Shown here: positions 17,548 to 26,851 of the stretch, one piece after another | Position numbering within the stretch: the first letter of the stretch is position 1 | Layout of the letters: each line of letters begins with the position of its first letter | Assembly: GCF_003591515.1 (NCBI RefSeq) | Contig: NZ_QZCG01000007.1 | Coordinates: forward strand, 124,001-188,000 | Length of the DNA stretch: 64,000 bases | From: Paracoccus onubensis | Lineage (GTDB): Bacteria; Pseudomonadota; Alphaproteobacteria; Rhodobacterales; Rhodobacteraceae | Direction: 5' to 3' | Translations under genes and position numbers: made by a program | Notes under the pieces: generated by a model | What the model saw: only the letters and a program-made list of their open reading frames with translations | Database searches by the model: none | What the model was told of the DNA's origin: nothing

Positions 17548-18564
17548 ATGACCGTCAGAATCGGCGTTATCGGAACAGGTATGATCGGCCGCGATCACAC
17601 GCGGCGAATCCAGCAGGTGCTGGCCGGGGCCGAGGTGGTTGCCCTGAGCGACTACAATCCCGAGGCGGCGCGGGCCGTTCAGGCGGATCTCGCGCCCGGT
17701 GCGAAGGTCTATGAGAGAGGCGAGGATCTGGTCGCCGCCGGTGATGTGGACGCGGTATTGATCTGCTCGACCGGTTCGACGCATGAGCAATATGTGCTGG
17801 CGGCGATTGCCGCGGGCAAGCCGTGTTTCTGCGAAAAGCCGCTGGCGACGACAGCCGAAGGTGCGCTTCGCATCGTCGATGCCGAGGTTGCTCATGGCAG
17901 CCGCCTTGTTCAGGTTGGCTTCATGCGCCGCTATGATGCCGGGTATCGCATGCTCAAGCAGGCGGTCGACAGCGAGATTGGCGCCCCGCTGATGGTTCAC
18001 GCCGCCCATCGGAATCCTTCCGTACCAGAGCAATATGTCACCCCGATGGCGATTCACGACACGCTGATCCACGAGATCGATGTGTTCCGGTGGTTGCTGG
18101 ACGATGATTACATTTCGGCGCAGGTCGTCTTTCCACGCAAATCCGGTCATGCTCATGACAAGGTTGCCGATCCGCAGATCGTGCTTCTGGAGACGGCAAA
18201 AGGCGTCCGCATCGATGTCGAGATTTTCGTCAATTGCCGCTATGGCTACGACATCCAGTGCCAAGTGGTCGGAGAGGAGGGGCTGGCCAATCTGCCCGAC
18301 CCGATGGCGGTCACCCTGCGTAGGGAGGCACGGCTGCAAAGCGGGATCATGACGGACTGGAAGGACCGCTTCATCGACAGTTACGATGTCGAGTTACATG
18401 ATTTCATCATCGCTGCCGCGAAGGGAACAGCCGCCGGCCCGACTAGTTGGGATGGCTATGTCGCGGCGATTTCGTCGGATGCCTGCGTCGAGGCACAGCA
18501 GAAATCCGGTCAGATCGTTCCCATCTCTCTGCCGGACCGGCCGGCGCTTTACGACAGGGGCTGA
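17548..18564 (+). CDS. iolG: Inositol 2-dehydrogenase
   Basis: The protein has 338 residues of the Gfo/Idh/MocA family. The N-terminal Rossmann motif is [38 protein letters not shown] follows, and the catalytic-lysine motif is EKPLA (about residue 97). Later come FMRRYDAGY and [15 protein letters not shown], typical of IolG/Idh. It oxidises myo-inositol to 2-keto-myo-inositol (scyllo-inosose) with NAD+, the first catabolic step. The ATG at 17548 is used (ACAGGA upstream); an upstream in-frame start overlaps iolH. Within the iol operon, 3 bp before the next gene. Confidence 0.9.
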   Translation: MTVRIGVIGTGMIGRDHTRRIQQVLAGAEVVALSDYNPEAARAVQADLAPGAKVYERGEDLVAAGDVDAVLICSTGSTHEQYVLAAIAAGKPCFCEKPLATTAEGALRIVDAEVAHGSRLVQVGFMRRYDAGYRMLKQAVDSEIGAPLMVHAAHRNPSVPEQYVTPMAIHDTLIHEIDVFRWLLDDDYISAQVVFPRKSGHAHDKVADPQIVLLETAKGVRIDVEIFVNCRYGYDIQCQVVGEEGLANLPDPMAVTLRREARLQSGIMTDWKDRFIDSYDVELHDFIIAAAKGTAAGPTSWDGYVAAISSDACVEAQQKSGQIVPISLPDRPALYDRG

Positions 18565-18567
18565 ACC

Positions 18568-19371
18568 ATGCGTTTCGCGATCAATCATATTTCCGCGCCG
18601 AAACTGTCACTGGCCGGGTTTTTCGCCATGTGCCGCCGACTCGGGGTTTCCGAAGTCGAGATCCGCAACGACATTCCGGATGTTCCGGGAACCATGACCC
18701 CCGCCGCTGTCCGTGCCGAGGCTGCGGCACAGGGCATTACCATCCTGTCGATCAACGCATTATACCCGTTCAACCTGTGGGCGGGCGATCTTCCCGACCG
18801 CGCGCAGCGAATGGCCGATTACGCGGCGGAATGCGGTGCCAGGGCACTGGTCATGTGCCCGCTGAACGACGGAAACAAGGTGCCGCATTCCGAGGTGGTG
18901 CGGGCTCTGGATGCCATGAAAAGCATCCTGCATGAGCGGAAGCTGACCGGTCTGGTCGAGCCTCTGGGCTTTCCGGTCAGTTCATTGCGCAGCAAGGCCG
19001 AAGCTGTTGCTGCCATCACCGAGGCAGGCGCGGACGGCACCTATACGCTGATGCATGACACGTTCCATCACCATCTTGCCAAAGAAACCGGCCTCTTCCC
19101 GAACCGCACCGGACTCGTGCATATTTCCGGCGTGACCGATCCGGGTGTTCAGGTCGATGATATGCTGGATGCGCATCGTGTTCTGGTGGACGGGGGCGAC
19201 CGGCTTGGGAATATCTCGCAGATCAGGGCGCTTCTGGCGGGAGGATATGACGGCCCGTTTTCATTCGAACCCTTCGCAGCAGAGGCGCACAACGCCGCAG
19301 ATCCCGAAGCGGCGCTGCGTCAGAGCATGGATTTCATTCTGGCCGCTTTGGCCGATGAGGGGGCGGCATGA
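18568..19371 (+). CDS. iolI: TIM-barrel isomerase, IolI-like (2-keto-myo-inositol isomerase)
   Basis: The protein has 267 residues. It has the xylose-isomerase-like barrel pattern MRFAINHISAPKLSLAGFFA, LGVSEVEIRND, LVEPLGFPVSSLRS, MHDTFHHHLA and LVHISGVTDP, with the Glu, Asp and His metal ligands expected of IolI (inosose isomerase, which interconverts inosose isomers so that D-chiro-inositol can be used). Sandwiched between iolG and iolC, and its stop overlaps the iolC start by 4 nt. Hydroxypyruvate-isomerase-like proteins share the fold, so the exact reaction is inferred from context. Confidence 0.75.
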   Translation: MRFAINHISAPKLSLAGFFAMCRRLGVSEVEIRNDIPDVPGTMTPAAVRAEAAAQGITILSINALYPFNLWAGDLPDRAQRMADYAAECGARALVMCPLNDGNKVPHSEVVRALDAMKSILHERKLTGLVEPLGFPVSSLRSKAEAVAAITEAGADGTYTLMHDTFHHHLAKETGLFPNRTGLVHISGVTDPGVQVDDMLDAHRVLVDGGDRLGNISQIRALLAGGYDGPFSFEPFAAEAHNAADPEAALRQSMDFILAALADEGAA

Positions 19372-21287
19372 AAACGCTTGACGTTATCACAATTGGCCGG
19401 AGCTCGGTTGATTTATACGGTCAGCAGGTCGGCGGGCGGCTGGAGGATATGGGAAGTTTCGCCAAATATATCGGCGGGTCGCCGACCAACATCGCCTGCG
19501 GGACGGCTCGGCTGGGGTTGCGCTCGGCTGTGATTACCAGGGTCGGCGACGAGCATATGGGCCGGTTCATTCGCGAACAGCTTCAACGCGAGGGTGTGGA
19601 TGTGCGGGGCGTGACGACCGATCCCGAGCGGCTGACCGCACTGGTGCTGCTGGGCATCCGCGACGAGGACAGTTTCCCGCTGATCTTCTATCGCGAGAAC
19701 TGCGCCGATATGGCGCTGAGCGAAGATGATATCGATGAAGGTTTCATCGCCGAGGCACGCTCGGTGCTGGCGACGGGAACACATCTGTCCCATCCGCGAA
19801 CCGAAGCGGCGGTGCTCAAGGCGCTGGAACTGGCGCGGAAATATGGCGCGAAAACGGCGCTGGATATCGACTACCGCCCGAATCTGTGGGGCGTGGCCGG
19901 GCATGACGAGGGCGAAAGCCGCTTTGTCGAAAGCGAAAAAGTCACGGCAAAGCTGCAATCGGTGCTGTACCTGTTCGACCTGATCGTCGGCACGGAAGAA
20001 GAATTCCACATCGCCGGCGGCACCTCCGATACGGTGGCGGCTTTGCGTGTGGTGCGCGGGGTCTCGGACGCTGTGCTGGTCTGCAAGCGCGGAGCGGCGG
20101 GGGCGGTGGCCTTCGAGGGCGCGATCCCCGACAGCCTGGATAAGGGCGAGAGCGGGCCGGGCTTTCCGATCGAGGTGTTCAACGTGCTGGGGGCGGGGGA
20201 CGGCTTTTTCTCGGGGTTACTGAAAGGCTGGCTGGAGGGTTCCGACGACCAGACCGACTGGCCGACCGCGTTGCAATACGCCAATGCCTGCGGGGCCTTC
20301 GCGGTCAGTCGGCATGGTTGCACGCCCGCCTATCCATCGTTGACCGAACTGGAGTTTTTCCTCAAGCGCGGGGTGATCCGCCCCGATCTGCGCAATGACG
20401 CGGAACTGGAGCAGATCCACTGGGCCACCAATCGAAGCGGCGACTGGTCGAGCATGCGGGTCTTTGCGTTCGATCACCGGAAACAGCTTGAGGAAATGGA
20501 CGGTTATACGCCCGGGAAGGGCGGGGCCTTCAAGGAGCTATGTCTGAAGGCGGCCCTGCGGGTGCAGGACGGGCAAAGAGGCTATGGCATCTTATGTGAC
20601 ACCCGGATCGGGAAACGGGCGCTGCAGGCGGCCTCTGGCACGGGGCTCTGGATAGGGCGGCCTTGTGAATGGCCCGGCTCGCGGCCTTTGACGCTGGAAC
20701 CGGAACTGGGCGCGGATTGCGGCGGCTTGTCGGAATGGGCGCGCGAGAACGTGGTGAAGGTCCTGTGCTTCTGTCATCCCGATGACGATGCGGCGACCCG
20801 CGCGGATCAGGAATCGGTCGTCAGGCGATTGTTCACGGCGGCGCGGCGGAACGGGCTGGAATTCCTGCTGGAGATCATTCCGTCGAAGGTGGGTCCGGTG
20901 GATGACCAGACCACCGGGGTGCTGATCCGGCAGTTCTACGCCGCGGGCATCTATCCCGACTGGTGGAAGCTGGAGCCGCTGACGACCCGCGCGGCCTGGG
21001 CGAATGCGATTGCCGCAATCGAAGCACATGACCGGCACATGCGCGGCATCGTGGTGTTGGGGCTGGACGCGCCCGAGGCGGAACTTGCGGCAAGCTTCGA
21101 GGTGGCCGCCGGGTTCGATCTGGTGCGGGGCTTTGCCGTGGGCCGGACAATCTTCGGCGAGGTGGCGCGGGAGTGGCTGGCTGGCCGGGTAAGCGACGAG
21201 GATGCGGTGGCGCGGATGGCCAAGCGTTACCGGCGGTTATGCGGAATCTGGGACAGGGCGCGTGAAAAGGCGAGGCAGGCGGCGTGA
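19368..21287 (+). CDS. iolC: 5-dehydro-2-deoxygluconokinase fused to DUF2090 aldolase-like domain
   Basis: The protein has 639 residues, about twice a plain IolC. Residues 1 to ~330 are a PfkB/ribokinase-type sugar kinase: GGSPTNIACGTARLG near the N-terminus and the anion-hole/catalytic motif LGAGDGFFSG near residue 275. Residues ~340-639 are DUF2090, a TIM-barrel related to class I aldolases (MRVFAFDHRKQLEEMDGYTP at its start). The kinase makes 2-deoxy-5-keto-gluconate 6-phosphate. The fused domain is thought to replace IolJ and cleave this to dihydroxyacetone phosphate and malonate semialdehyde, and no separate iolJ is present here. ATGA overlap with iolI indicates coupling. Confidence 0.92.
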   Translation: MKTLDVITIGRSSVDLYGQQVGGRLEDMGSFAKYIGGSPTNIACGTARLGLRSAVITRVGDEHMGRFIREQLQREGVDVRGVTTDPERLTALVLLGIRDEDSFPLIFYRENCADMALSEDDIDEGFIAEARSVLATGTHLSHPRTEAAVLKALELARKYGAKTALDIDYRPNLWGVAGHDEGESRFVESEKVTAKLQSVLYLFDLIVGTEEEFHIAGGTSDTVAALRVVRGVSDAVLVCKRGAAGAVAFEGAIPDSLDKGESGPGFPIEVFNVLGAGDGFFSGLLKGWLEGSDDQTDWPTALQYANACGAFAVSRHGCTPAYPSLTELEFFLKRGVIRPDLRNDAELEQIHWATNRSGDWSSMRVFAFDHRKQLEEMDGYTPGKGGAFKELCLKAALRVQDGQRGYGILCDTRIGKRALQAASGTGLWIGRPCEWPGSRPLTLEPELGADCGGLSEWARENVVKVLCFCHPDDDAATRADQESVVRRLFTAARRNGLEFLLEIIPSKVGPVDDQTTGVLIRQFYAAGIYPDWWKLEPLTTRAAWANAIAAIEAHDRHMRGIVVLGLDAPEAELAASFEVAAGFDLVRGFAVGRTIFGEVAREWLAGRVSDEDAVARMAKRYRRLCGIWDRAREKARQAA

Positions 21288-21300
21288 TCGTGGGGCAGGG

Positions 21301-21363
21301 GGAGGGGCGCTGCCCCTCTTGGCCTTTGGCCAATTCACCCCGAGGTATTTGGACAAAGAAGAA
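21301..21363 (+). repeat. Intergenic double-hairpin repeat, copy 1
   Basis: A 63-bp element lies between iolC and iolD and differs from the copy at 24151 by 2 bases. It has hairpin 1 (GAGGGGC-GCT-GCCCCTC, 21302-21318) followed directly by hairpin 2 (TTGGCC-TTT-GGCCAA, 21319-21333), then a shared single-stranded-looking tail (CCCCGAGGTATTTGGACAAA). Similarity extends back, less perfectly, to the preceding stop codon. It lies inside an operon, so it may act as mRNA stabiliser, attenuator or internal terminator. Confidence 0.85.
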
Positions 21364-21374
21364 GGGGGCTTGAG

Positions 21375-23213
21375 ATGAGGGAAACTGTTCGGCTGACCGC
21401 GGCTCAGGCCATGACGCGTTGGTTGTCAGAGCAGATGACCGGGGAGGGGGAGCGCTTCATCGAAGGCGTGTGGGCGATTTTCGGGCATGGCAATGTCGCA
21501 GGTCTGGGCGAGGCCCTGCACGGGATCGGGGATGCGTTGCCGACATGGCGCGGGCAGAACGAGCAGACCATGGCCCATGCCGCGATCGCCTATGCCAAGG
21601 GGCATGCGCGCCGGCGGGCGATGGCGGTCACGAGCTCCATCGGTCCGGGCGCGACGAATATGGTGACGGCAGCGGCACTGGCGCATGTGAACCGGCTGCC
21701 GGTGCTGTTTATCGCGGGCGATGTCTTCGCGAGCCGCAGGCCGGACCCGGTCTTGCAGCAGGTCGAGGATTTCGACGACGGTACCGTGAGCGCGAATGAT
21801 TGTTTCCGGCCTGTGGTCCGTTATTTCGACCGCATCACCCGGCCCGAGCATCTGTTGACGGCGTTACCGCGTGCGCTGCGGGTGATGACCGACCCGGCCG
21901 ATTGCGGGCCGGTCTGCCTGTCCTTCTGCCAGGATGTGCAGGCCGAGGCTTATGACTGGCCCGAAGCATTCTTTGCGCCGCGCATCTGGCGTATCCGTCG
22001 GTCTGAACCGGATGTGCAGGACCTGGAACTGGTTGCGGAGGCCATCCGGGCGGCGAAAGCTCCGGTAATCATTTGCGGCGGCGGGGTGATCTATTCCGGG
22101 GCGGAGGCGGTGCTGGCCAGTTTCGCCGAGTGTCACAATATCCCGGTGATCGAGACACAAGCGGGAAAATCGGCGCTCGGGCAGGCGCATGCGATGAATT
22201 ACGGTGCAGTGGGTGTTGACGGCTCGGCGGCGGCGAACCGGGTGGCGGCAAAGACTGATCTGGTGATCGCGGTCGGGACGCGGTTGCAGGATTTCACCAC
22301 CGGATCGCGGACCCTGTTCGGGGAGGCGAAGCTGGTCGGCATCAATGTGCAGCCCTATGATGCCGCCAAACATGGCGCGGTGAGCCTTGTCGCCGATGCG
22401 AAGGTTGCGCTGGAGAAGCTGACGGCGAAGCTGGGTGATTATCGCGCCGATGCCGCCGATCCGCAGGCGCGCGCCGATTGGCTGGCGGCGGTGGATGCGC
22501 ATTGCGCCGCGCCCGCCGGGGGGAACGAGCTGCCGACGGATGCGCAGGTGATCGGAGCGGTACAGCGGGCTTCGACCCCGGCCAGCATTGCCATATGTGC
22601 CGCCGGAACCATGCCGGGGGCGCTCAAGCTGCTGTGGCAGCCGGCGCAGGGCGGCTATCACATGGAATATGGCTATAGCTGCATGGGCTATGAGATCGCG
22701 GGCGCCATGGGCCTGAAGCTGGCGCGCCCGGATCGCGAGGTACTGTGCTTTACCGGCGATGGCAGCTACATGATGGCCAATTCCGAACTTGCGACGGCGG
22801 TGATGCGGCGCATCCCCTTTACCGTGATCCTGACCGACAATCGCGGTTATGGGTGTATCAACAGGTTGCAGCGGGGCTGCGGCGGGGAAGAGTTCAACAA
22901 TCTCTACAAGGATTGCAATGTCGCGGCGCAGCCGCAGATCGACTTTGTCGCCCATGCCGCCAGCATGGGCGCGCATGCGGTGAAGGCCGAGGGTATCCCC
23001 GATCTGGAGGCGCAGATCGCGGCGGCGCGGACCCGCGACATTCCGACCGTGATCGTGATCGACACCACTGCCGCGCCGGGGCCGGGCGACGGGCTGGAAG
23101 CGGCGGGTCATTGGTGGGATGTCGCCGTGCCGGAACTGGGCGGCAGCGAGAAGCTGAAACGGGCCTATGCCGAATATCTGGACCATGCCGCGCGACAAAA
23201 TCTTGTGAATTGA
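21375..23213 (+). CDS. iolD: 3D-(3,5/4)-trihydroxycyclohexane-1,2-dione hydrolase
   Basis: The protein has 612 residues and is a thiamine-diphosphate enzyme of the acetolactate-synthase fold. The N-terminal pyrimidine-binding domain has the [15 protein letters not shown] helix with the activating Glu near residue 62. The central Rossmann-like domain ([20 protein letters not shown]) follows. The C-terminal domain has the ThDP/Mg motif [16 protein letters not shown] from about residue 461 to a downstream TDNRGYG. It opens the ring of the diketone from IolE to 5-deoxy-glucuronate. IolD-specific features include WRGQNEQTM and the GYGCINRLQ segment. It starts 11 bp after the double-hairpin repeat. 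Confidence 0.93.
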   Translation: MRETVRLTAAQAMTRWLSEQMTGEGERFIEGVWAIFGHGNVAGLGEALHGIGDALPTWRGQNEQTMAHAAIAYAKGHARRRAMAVTSSIGPGATNMVTAAALAHVNRLPVLFIAGDVFASRRPDPVLQQVEDFDDGTVSANDCFRPVVRYFDRITRPEHLLTALPRALRVMTDPADCGPVCLSFCQDVQAEAYDWPEAFFAPRIWRIRRSEPDVQDLELVAEAIRAAKAPVIICGGGVIYSGAEAVLASFAECHNIPVIETQAGKSALGQAHAMNYGAVGVDGSAAANRVAAKTDLVIAVGTRLQDFTTGSRTLFGEAKLVGINVQPYDAAKHGAVSLVADAKVALEKLTAKLGDYRADAADPQARADWLAAVDAHCAAPAGGNELPTDAQVIGAVQRASTPASIAICAAGTMPGALKLLWQPAQGGYHMEYGYSCMGYEIAGAMGLKLARPDREVLCFTGDGSYMMANSELATAVMRRIPFTVILTDNRGYGCINRLQRGCGGEEFNNLYKDCNVAAQPQIDFVAHAASMGAHAVKAEGIPDLEAQIAAARTRDIPTVIVIDTTAAPGPGDGLEAAGHWWDVAVPELGGSEKLKRAYAEYLDHAARQNLVN

Positions 23214-23223
23214 GGGAAATGCG

Positions 23224-24138
23224 ATGATTTTCTACGGCACCAACCCGATTGCCTGGTCGAATGACGACGACCACTCGATCGGCGATCATCTGAGCCTTGA
23301 TGACTGCCTGTCCGATTGCCGCGAAATCGGCTTTGACGGGATCGAGAAGGGGCACAAGATGCCCTCGGAAGGCCTGGCGTTGAAAGCTGCGCTTGGCGAT
23401 TACGGGTTGCGCTTTGTCGGAGGCTGGCATTCGACCAATATCCTTGCCGAGGGCGCGACGCTGGAAAGCGAGAAGGCGGCGATGGATGCGCATATCGCCA
23501 TGTCGAAAGCGGCGGGGACGGATGTGCTGATCGTCTGTGAATGCTCGAACACCGTGCATGGGTGTCCGGACAGGCCCGTGAATGACCGGCCCGTGCTGTC
23601 GGACGAGGATTGGGACCGTTTCATGGAAGGGATCAATGCGCTTGCTGCTCATGCGAGCGTGCAGCGGATGCGGTTCTGCTATCATCATCATATGGGAAGC
23701 TGCGTGGAAAGCGGCGCCGATATCGATCGTTTCATGGCGGCGGCCGGGCCGGATACGCTGCTGTTGCTGGATACCGGGCATTGCCTGTTCGGTGGCGCGG
23801 AACCGGTGGCGGTGGCGCGGAAATATATGGATCGGGTGGGGCATATCCATTGCAAGAATATCCGCCGCCCCGTGATGGAGGAGGTCCGTGCCGATGGGCT
23901 GAGCTTTATCGAGGGGGTGAAGCGCGGCGCCTTCACCGTGCCCGGGGATCCCGAAGGCTGCGTTGCGTTCGAACCGGTGCTGAAGATCGCGGCAGAGCAT
24001 GGCTATCAGGGCTGGCTGGTGATCGAGGCCGAGCAGGACAGCGCGGTCCGCGATCCTCTGCATTATCAACGCATGGGATATGAGGCGCTGCGCCGGATGG
24101 CCGTCGCGGCGGGACTCGACCGGAATGCCGCCGCGTGA
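23224..24138 (+). CDS. iolE: myo-Inosose-2 dehydratase
   Basis: The protein has 304 residues, the expected IolE length. The opening [20 protein letters not shown], with the GTNPIxWxND pattern, is typical of IolE. The TIM-barrel core shows [32 protein letters not shown] and [17 protein letters not shown], with barrel-end acids and histidines for Mn/Co. It dehydrates 2-keto-myo-inositol to the cyclohexane diketone that IolD hydrolyses. Ten bp after iolD; followed by the second double-hairpin repeat before iolB. Confidence 0.93.
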   Translation: MIFYGTNPIAWSNDDDHSIGDHLSLDDCLSDCREIGFDGIEKGHKMPSEGLALKAALGDYGLRFVGGWHSTNILAEGATLESEKAAMDAHIAMSKAAGTDVLIVCECSNTVHGCPDRPVNDRPVLSDEDWDRFMEGINALAAHASVQRMRFCYHHHMGSCVESGADIDRFMAAAGPDTLLLLDTGHCLFGGAEPVAVARKYMDRVGHIHCKNIRRPVMEEVRADGLSFIEGVKRGAFTVPGDPEGCVAFEPVLKIAAEHGYQGWLVIEAEQDSAVRDPLHYQRMGYEALRRMAVAAGLDRNAAA

Positions 24139-24150
24139 TCACGGGACAAG

Positions 24151-24213
24151 GGAGGGGCGCTGCCCCTCTTGGCCTGCGGCCAATTCACCCCGAGGTATTT
24201 GGACAAAGAAGAA
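24151..24213 (+). repeat. Intergenic double-hairpin repeat, copy 2
   Basis: The second copy of the 63-bp element seen at 21301, in the iolE-iolB gap. Hairpin 1 is identical; hairpin 2 has loop TGC instead of TTT (the only two differences). As in copy 1, the similarity begins at the upstream TGA and ends just before the next gene's ribosome-binding region. Confidence 0.85.
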
Positions 24214-24223
24214 ATGGACGAGG

Positions 24224-25018
24224 ATGAGCCGGTTGTTACGCAGACCTTTCGGCGGCCATGGCAAGATCCATCAGATCACACCAGCGGATGCGGGCTGGCG
24301 ATATGTGGGGTTCTCGCTGTATCGGCTGCGGCCCGGTGAAAGCGCTGGGGAGGCGACCGGCGGAAACGAGGTGATCCTGGTCATGGTGGAGGGTAAGGCA
24401 TCCTTCCATGCCGCGGGCCGCGATTGGGGAATACTGGGCGAGCGGATGGATGTCTTCGAGAAAACCCCGCCGCATTGCCTTTATGTACCCAACGATGCGG
24501 AATGGCGGGCCGTGGCCAGGAGCGATTGCACCATCGCGGTTTGCGCCGCTCCCGGCAGAGGAGGGCATGACGCGCGGCGCATCGGGCCGGACGGCATCAG
24601 CCTGACCGGGCGGGGGGAGGGAACCAATACCCGGTTCATCAATAATATCGCCATGGAGGCCGAGGATTACTGTGATAGCTTATTGGTGACCGAGGTGTTC
24701 ACCCCCGCCGGGCATTGGTCCTCCTATCCCAGCCATCGTCATGACGAGGACGATTTTCCGCGCATCACCTACCTGGAGGAGACCTATTACCACCGCCTGC
24801 GTCCGGCAGATGGTTGGGCCGTGCAGCGTGTCTACACTGATGACGGCAGTCTCGACGAGGTGATGCCGGTCCGGGATCATGATGTGGTGCTGGTGCCGCG
24901 CGGTCACCATCCCTGCGGCGCGCCCTATGGATTTGAGCTGTATTATCTCAATGTCATGGCGGGGCCACGCAGGAACTGGAGATTCGTTCCTGCGCCGGAG
25001 GTCGAACAGCTTATCTGA
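24224..25018 (+). CDS. iolB: 5-Deoxy-glucuronate isomerase
   Basis: The protein has 264 residues from the ATG at 24224 (MSRLLRRPFG); the frame runs open through the repeat upstream, but family alignment and GACGAGG just upstream support this start. It is a bicupin KduI/IolB-type isomerase: YVGFSLYRLRPGES early, then the metal-site region SYPSHRHDEDDFPRITYLEE near residues 167-186 with the HxH...E pattern, and VLVPRGHHPCGAPYGFELYY near the C-terminus. It converts 5-deoxy-glucuronate to 2-deoxy-5-keto-gluconate for IolC. Last gene of the inositol operon, followed by a terminator-like hairpin. Confidence 0.93.
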   Translation: MSRLLRRPFGGHGKIHQITPADAGWRYVGFSLYRLRPGESAGEATGGNEVILVMVEGKASFHAAGRDWGILGERMDVFEKTPPHCLYVPNDAEWRAVARSDCTIAVCAAPGRGGHDARRIGPDGISLTGRGEGTNTRFINNIAMEAEDYCDSLLVTEVFTPAGHWSSYPSHRHDEDDFPRITYLEETYYHRLRPADGWAVQRVYTDDGSLDEVMPVRDHDVVLVPRGHHPCGAPYGFELYYLNVMAGPRRNWRFVPAPEVEQLI

Positions 25019-25054
25019 GGGAGGGGCGGAATACCGTCTGCAAATCTGATCTTG

Positions 25055-25079
25055 ATGCGGATGCCGCATGTGTTTTGCT
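25055..25079 (+). terminator. Candidate Rho-independent terminator after iolB
   Basis: ATGCGG-ATG-CCGCAT hairpin followed by GTGTTTTGCTTTG, a T-rich tail, 36 bp after the iolB stop. It fits the end of the inositol operon, which converges with the GntR genes. Confidence 0.55.
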
Positions 25080-25264
25080 TTGTTCCGGATGCGCCGGCCT
25101 TATTTCCGGGCTTGATAATGCCGGAATCCGCAGGATGGGCGCACTGACGAAGCAGCGAATGCCGAACAGGTCGGTGATCCAGCGGCCCCATGCTTCCCGC
25201 TGTCGTGGAAAATGAAAGGATCAGGGATCTTTTCACGCCGCCTGCACCAGCAGCGGCGGCGCGT

Positions 25265-25936
25265 TCAGGCGGCGAAATAATTCGGGTGAAGCCTGCGAAG
25301 TTCCGCTGCCATGCCGATCGATTGCGACAGGTGTTGTGTCATGGCGGTGCCTGCCTGCTCTGCCGAACCGGTACGCAAAGCCTCGGCTATCCGGCGATGC
25401 TCGTCCAGAATGCGGGCGGTTTTGTCTCCTAATGGCAGGTGCAAGGCGCGTATCCTGTCTATATGGATGCTTTCCCGCCTGATCGCGTCATGCACATGCT
25501 CCAAACCTGCCGCGATGAAAAGCTCCTCATGGAATTCCTGATCGAGCTGGGCGAAGAGATACAGATCATGACGGGAGACATCCTCTTGCAGGCGGATAAG
25601 GCGGTCGAGCGTGGTATGAAGCTCCGGTCCGGCGGTTCGGGCCAGACGGCTCGCGATCTCGCGCTCGATTGTGCTGCGCAGGAAATGCGCCTGCCGGGCC
25701 TGCTCGCCGTCGATCAGGGTGACGCAGGTGCGCGACTGGGGTTGAATCGCGACCAGCCCTTCTTCCTGCAACTGAAGCAGGGCGTCGCGAATCGGAGTCG
25801 AGCTGAGGGTATATTGTTCCTGTAGCTGCTGGCGTGAAAGCGCCGTGCCGGGGGGCAGCTCAAGTGCAATGATCCGGCGGCGCAGATCTGCGCGAATTTC
25901 GCCATCCCTTGTCTCGAATTTCTTTGAACTTTTCAT
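25265..25936 (-). CDS. GntR-family regulator with FCD domain (second of a pair)
   Basis: The protein has 223 residues. The N-terminal winged helix is GntR type (IRADLRRRIIALELPPGTAL, then QEQYTLSSTPIRDALLQLQE). The C-terminal all-helical FCD domain includes QLDQEFHEELFIAAGLEHV and ILDEHRRIAEAL, carrying the D, H, H metal/ligand positions usual in this class. It begins 40 bp downstream of the other GntR gene on the same strand and is probably co-transcribed with it. A sugar-acid ligand is likely given the divergent TTT/dehydratase operon. Confidence 0.9.
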   Translation of the reverse strand: MKSSKKFETRDGEIRADLRRRIIALELPPGTALSRQQLQEQYTLSSTPIRDALLQLQEEGLVAIQPQSRTCVTLIDGEQARQAHFLRSTIEREIASRLARTAGPELHTTLDRLIRLQEDVSRHDLYLFAQLDQEFHEELFIAAGLEHVHDAIRRESIHIDRIRALHLPLGDKTARILDEHRRIAEALRTGSAEQAGTAMTQHLSQSIGMAAELRRLHPNYFAA

Positions 25937-25976
25937 CTTTTGTTCACTCGCTGGCGGTCAGGCCGATAAAATGTCG

Positions 25977-26708
25977 TCATGTCTGTGCGCTGCGCAATCC
26001 GGCGCGGCCGCTGCTGCGGGCCAGCTCGCGGGTGGCGGGCCATCGGAACAGGTCGGGATGCTGCGCAGCCATTCCGTCAACGCGCTGGGCCGAGCCGGAA
26101 ACATGGACCCGCAGCACGTCGATGGCAGTTCGGGATTCATGCGCCTCGATCGCGTCAACGATCGCGCTGTGCTGTTCTATCGGATGAAACACCTGCCCAT
26201 GTTCGATGGCCAGCAGATAGCGGAGCCTGTCGAGCTGTGCCTTGTGGCTTTGGATCAGCATCCAGATCGCACCCATCTCATCCAATTCGAAAAGCGCGTG
26301 GTGGAACGCATCGTCGAGTTCCAGAAAGCCAAGAAAATCATTTGCTTCCAGTGCAAGGCGCTGGCGGGAGATCAGGCGTCGGGCGGATGTGAGGTCAAGT
26401 GTCTCATATGCGCAAAGCCGTTTGATCAGGGGCGTCTCAAGGTTGATGCGCAGGAAATGTGCCTGCCGCACCGCGACCGAATCGAAGGGGGTGACGAAAG
26501 TTGCGAACTGGGGCGCCACATGGACAAGTCCGTCCTGCGCAAGCTGTTGAACCGCATCGCGCACCGGCGTTCGGCTGGTGCCATATCGCTCGGTCAGTTC
26601 CCGATCGTTCAGAATGGTTCCCGGAGGCAGCTCAAGCGAAAGAATCCGACGGCGGAGGTCGGTGTAGATACCGTCTGAACGGGATCGCCGTCGATGACTG
26701 TGCTGCAT
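25977..26708 (-). CDS. GntR-family regulator with FCD domain (first of a pair)
   Basis: The protein has 243 residues from the ATG at 26708, with AAGGA upstream; a longer frame to 26789 would run through the operator and is rejected. The winged helix has GIYTDLRRRILSLELPPGTI and YGTSRTPVRDAVQQLAQDGL. The FCD domain has FLELDDAFHHALFELDEMGA and IEQHSAIVDAIEAHE. It is divergent from the TTT transporter across a region with a 32-bp palindromic operator, so it is the best candidate repressor of the transporter-dehydratase operon. It resembles its downstream neighbour in layout, suggesting duplication. Confidence 0.9.
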   Translation of the reverse strand: MQHSHRRRSRSDGIYTDLRRRILSLELPPGTILNDRELTERYGTSRTPVRDAVQQLAQDGLVHVAPQFATFVTPFDSVAVRQAHFLRINLETPLIKRLCAYETLDLTSARRLISRQRLALEANDFLGFLELDDAFHHALFELDEMGAIWMLIQSHKAQLDRLRYLLAIEHGQVFHPIEQHSAIVDAIEAHESRTAIDVLRVHVSGSAQRVDGMAAQHPDLFRWPATRELARSSGRAGLRSAQT

Positions 26709-26776
26709 GCTCAATATCCTTGGCAGCCCGAATACACCGCTCACGCATGTAACGCCAGCGGCGTAAATAAGGTTGA

Positions 26777-26808
26777 ATGTAACGCACAAATATATTAGTG
26801 CGTTACAT
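26777..26808. promoter_or_regulatory. 32-bp palindromic operator between GntR and tctC
   Basis: Perfect 11-bp arms ATGTAACGCAC and GTGCGTTACAT flank a 10-bp AT-only spacer. The half-site ATGTAACGC recurs at 26747-26755. The dyad lies 44 bp upstream of tctC and 69 bp upstream of the gntR start, well placed to control both. Binding by the adjacent FCD-type GntR protein is inferred. Confidence 0.75.
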
Positions 26809-26851
26809 ATTGGTGTTTCAAGCCATGCGACTCAACAGGGAGGAGAGTCTA

